In this document: positions 36,495 through 37,776 of the stretch, piece after piece
Layout: each line of letters begins with the position of its first letter
Position numbering within the stretch: the first letter of the stretch is position 1
DNA from: Gracilibacillus boraciitolerans JCM 21714
GTDB lineage: Bacteria; Bacillota; Bacilli; Bacillales; Amphibacillaceae
NCBI RefSeq assembly: GCF_000521485.1
Contig: NZ_BAVS01000031.1
Span: forward strand, 1-37,776
Length of the DNA: 37,776 nucleotides
Direction of reading: 5' to 3'
Notes under the pieces: model-generated
What the model was told of the DNA's origin: nothing
Database searches by the model: none
Seen by the model: the letters and a program-made list of their open reading frames with translations, nothing else
Made by a program: the position numbers and the translations under genes

Positions 36495-37250
36495 CTATTT
36501 TTTCTCGGCTGACGAGCTGTTACCTTTTTTACTTTGATTTAATAAGATCGTTTGTAAGGTTTCCTTAGCTGTTTCAGCGTTTTTGGGACACTTTATCGAT
36601 GAGCTTGTAGTTACAGTAAGTGATACCCCATCCATAAGGGAGGCATAAAGGGGGGGCGGCCTTTATTTAACATGGAAAAAGCAACCTTTAGAAACTTGTT
36701 TCCTCCAGCGATATATGCCGCGTGTGTATGTTTCCCTTTGGCTTTCAATCTAGCGTAAAAGTCCTCGAAATATGGATTATCATGTGATAAGTTTTTCCCA
36801 ATTGTATATATAGTTGCACGTAAATAGTTGTTCCCCCCCTGCTTAGAGATTTTGGTATAAACCCCCCCTCTGCCACCATCTGTTTGAATTACAATTGCAT
36901 TTGTTCCAGATTGTTTTATTAATTGTCCGGCATGGGAAAAATCATCTATCGGACCAACTTCTTAGATGAATTCAGCTGTGGTAGTTATACCAGTTTTAGG
37001 ACAAGTTAGAAGGAGAACAGATTCAGTTTGTACCGCTTGGGAGTCTAGAACTAGTACCTTTATTGTGAATGACGCAACGCAGTAGGCAATCGCTGATAAA
37101 TCAATATTGTCCGTTTTACACCAAGTTAGCGAAGCTGAACGTTCTTCATACGTCGTTAGAGGATTTACAATAACAATTTCATAACCAGAACTTTTAACAA
37201 AAGAAACAATCTCTTCATAATTAGGGAGATATTTAGCGAGAACAGCGATA
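36495..37250 (-). pseudogene. IS110-family transposase remnant
   Basis: The minus strand encodes pieces of an IS110/IS1111-type transposase: N-terminal DEDD-domain part (YLPNYEEIVSFVKSSGYEIV, IVNPLTTYEERS), then after a deletion the C-terminal Transposase_20 part (VGPIDDFSHAGQLIKQSG, ISKQGNNYLRATIYTIGKNL, NPYFEDFYARLKAKGK) and a tail ending in SAEKK at 36495. An in-frame stop lies near 36964-36967 and three G/C runs of seven occur. It is a dead element, missing the start and the middle. Confidence 0.7.
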
Positions 37251-37776
37251 GCTGAAAATCGAATAAATTCTTATGATGGAAGAACGGTTCACTATTGGTA
37301 TGAAGATCATCGAACAGGGAAACGAATCGATAAAAAGGTGAGTGTGTATCCATTTATATACGAAATGCTTCAACATATTCCACCGAAACATTTTCGAATG
37401 GTAGGTCGTTATGGCTTGTACAGTAGAAGGTCTTATCAAAAGGCAAAAGACATGCTTCGTCTGTATGCATTTATGAGAACCAAGCAAATTTCCTTATTAT
37501 TAGAACATAAAAGAAAGAAGAAAACGTATCGTCAACGTATGATAGAATCATTTGAAAAGGATCCATTTCAGTGTCCACATTGTCATCAGGAGATGGAGTT
37601 AATAGGGATATGGCATGCGGATTATGGATGGATCTATCATTATATGGAAGATATAGAAAAGGAGCGATGTAGAAGATATGGGATTCCCTTTCGACGGAAA
37701 AAAACCGGATGATGGCATGGAATGGCTAGGTGATGATCAATTAGGATTAAAAGATAAAGAAGTACTCCTCTTGTTT
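37247..37776 (+). mobile_element. IS91-like transposase, C-terminal part
   Basis: Reads RTVHYWYEDHRTGKRIDKKV, YPFIYEMLQHIPPKHFRMVG and RYGLYSRRSY, the characteristic IS91 Y2-transposase segment after the catalytic region, then a Cys pair CPHCHQEM. The N-terminal zinc-binding and Tyr region is missing: at about 37247 the sequence switches into the IS110 remnant on the other strand. The frame stops at 37712, but one base less in the seven-A run (about 37699-37705) would continue it as RKKPDDGMEWLGDDQL to the window end. Confidence 0.7.

Noticed and set aside
1310-36869. Phase variation by poly-G tracts as in Campylobacter
   Set aside because: The runs occur equally in non-coding DNA and in essential motifs, with a uniform +3 shift, which fits an error better than switchable tracts; kept only as the alternative if raw reads confirm them.
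1-37776. CRISPR arrays, tRNA or rRNA genes, replication or attachment sites
   Set aside because: No regularly spaced repeats, cloverleaf or rRNA sequence was found on reading; nothing supports such a call.

Overview
The window looks like a chromosomal segment of a low-GC Gram-positive bacterium of the Bacillaceae, probably an Oceanobacillus/Virgibacillus-like genus. This rests on strong AGGAGG-type ribosome binding sites, frequent TTG/GTG starts, Yxd/Bce-type antimicrobial-peptide modules, a csoR-copA-copZ operon and a YesM/YesN-type two-component pair. No rRNA, tRNA or CRISPR array was found. Genus and species cannot be fixed from the sequence alone.

Layout. (1) 1-10.9 kb: two complete copies of a yxdJ-yxdK-yxdL-yxdM-yxeA module (response regulator, intramembrane-sensing kinase, ABC ATPase, 10-TM permease, small YxeA protein), transcribed divergently from a shared ~730-bp region that also holds a 30-codon small ORF. 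Three palindromes of the form TNACA-N4-TGTNA lie 54-62 bp upstream of candidate -10 boxes, which suggests a common regulator-binding geometry. (2) 11-13.9 kb: small genes (unknown, membrane protein, a two-gene unit with a retropepsin-like protease) and wreckage: an SMI1/KNR4-like fragment, a second hsdR scrap and an MFS gene with an internal deletion. (3) 14-25.3 kb: a defence island with a type I toxin-antitoxin locus (29-aa holin-like toxin, SD-sequestering hairpin, possible LexA box), a HEPN/MNT pair, a type I restriction-modification system hsdM-hsdS-hsdR, an OLD-family ATPase/TOPRIM protein, a winged-helix plus PD-(D/E)XK nuclease, and a membrane-anchored Mrr remnant. (4) 25.5-32.1 kb: copper resistance: csoR-copA-copZ, a second copZ-like gene, a Met-rich membrane protein and a CPH-type (CopB-like) ATPase with a His-rich N terminus. 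(5) 32.2-36.1 kb: an SDR scrap and a YesM/YesN-type two-component pair without its usual transporter. (6) 36.1-37.8 kb: insertion-sequence debris (IS110-like remnant with a structured non-coding flank, abutting a 5'-truncated IS91-like transposase).

A feature of the whole window is an excess of G/C homopolymers of exactly 7 or 8. In conserved proteins these mostly add one extra Gly or Pro (for example inside a Walker A motif), so 4-to-7 and 5-to-8 expansion is the natural reading. Other single-base gains or losses split many otherwise intact genes (yxdL, yxdM, hsdR, hsdS, hsdM, copZ, copA, copB, the YesM/YesN pair). The pattern is the same in coding and non-coding DNA, so a systematic sequencing or consensus error is the likeliest cause. 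I therefore describe split genes at their full extent and reserve pseudogene for truncations and deletions that homopolymer errors cannot explain.
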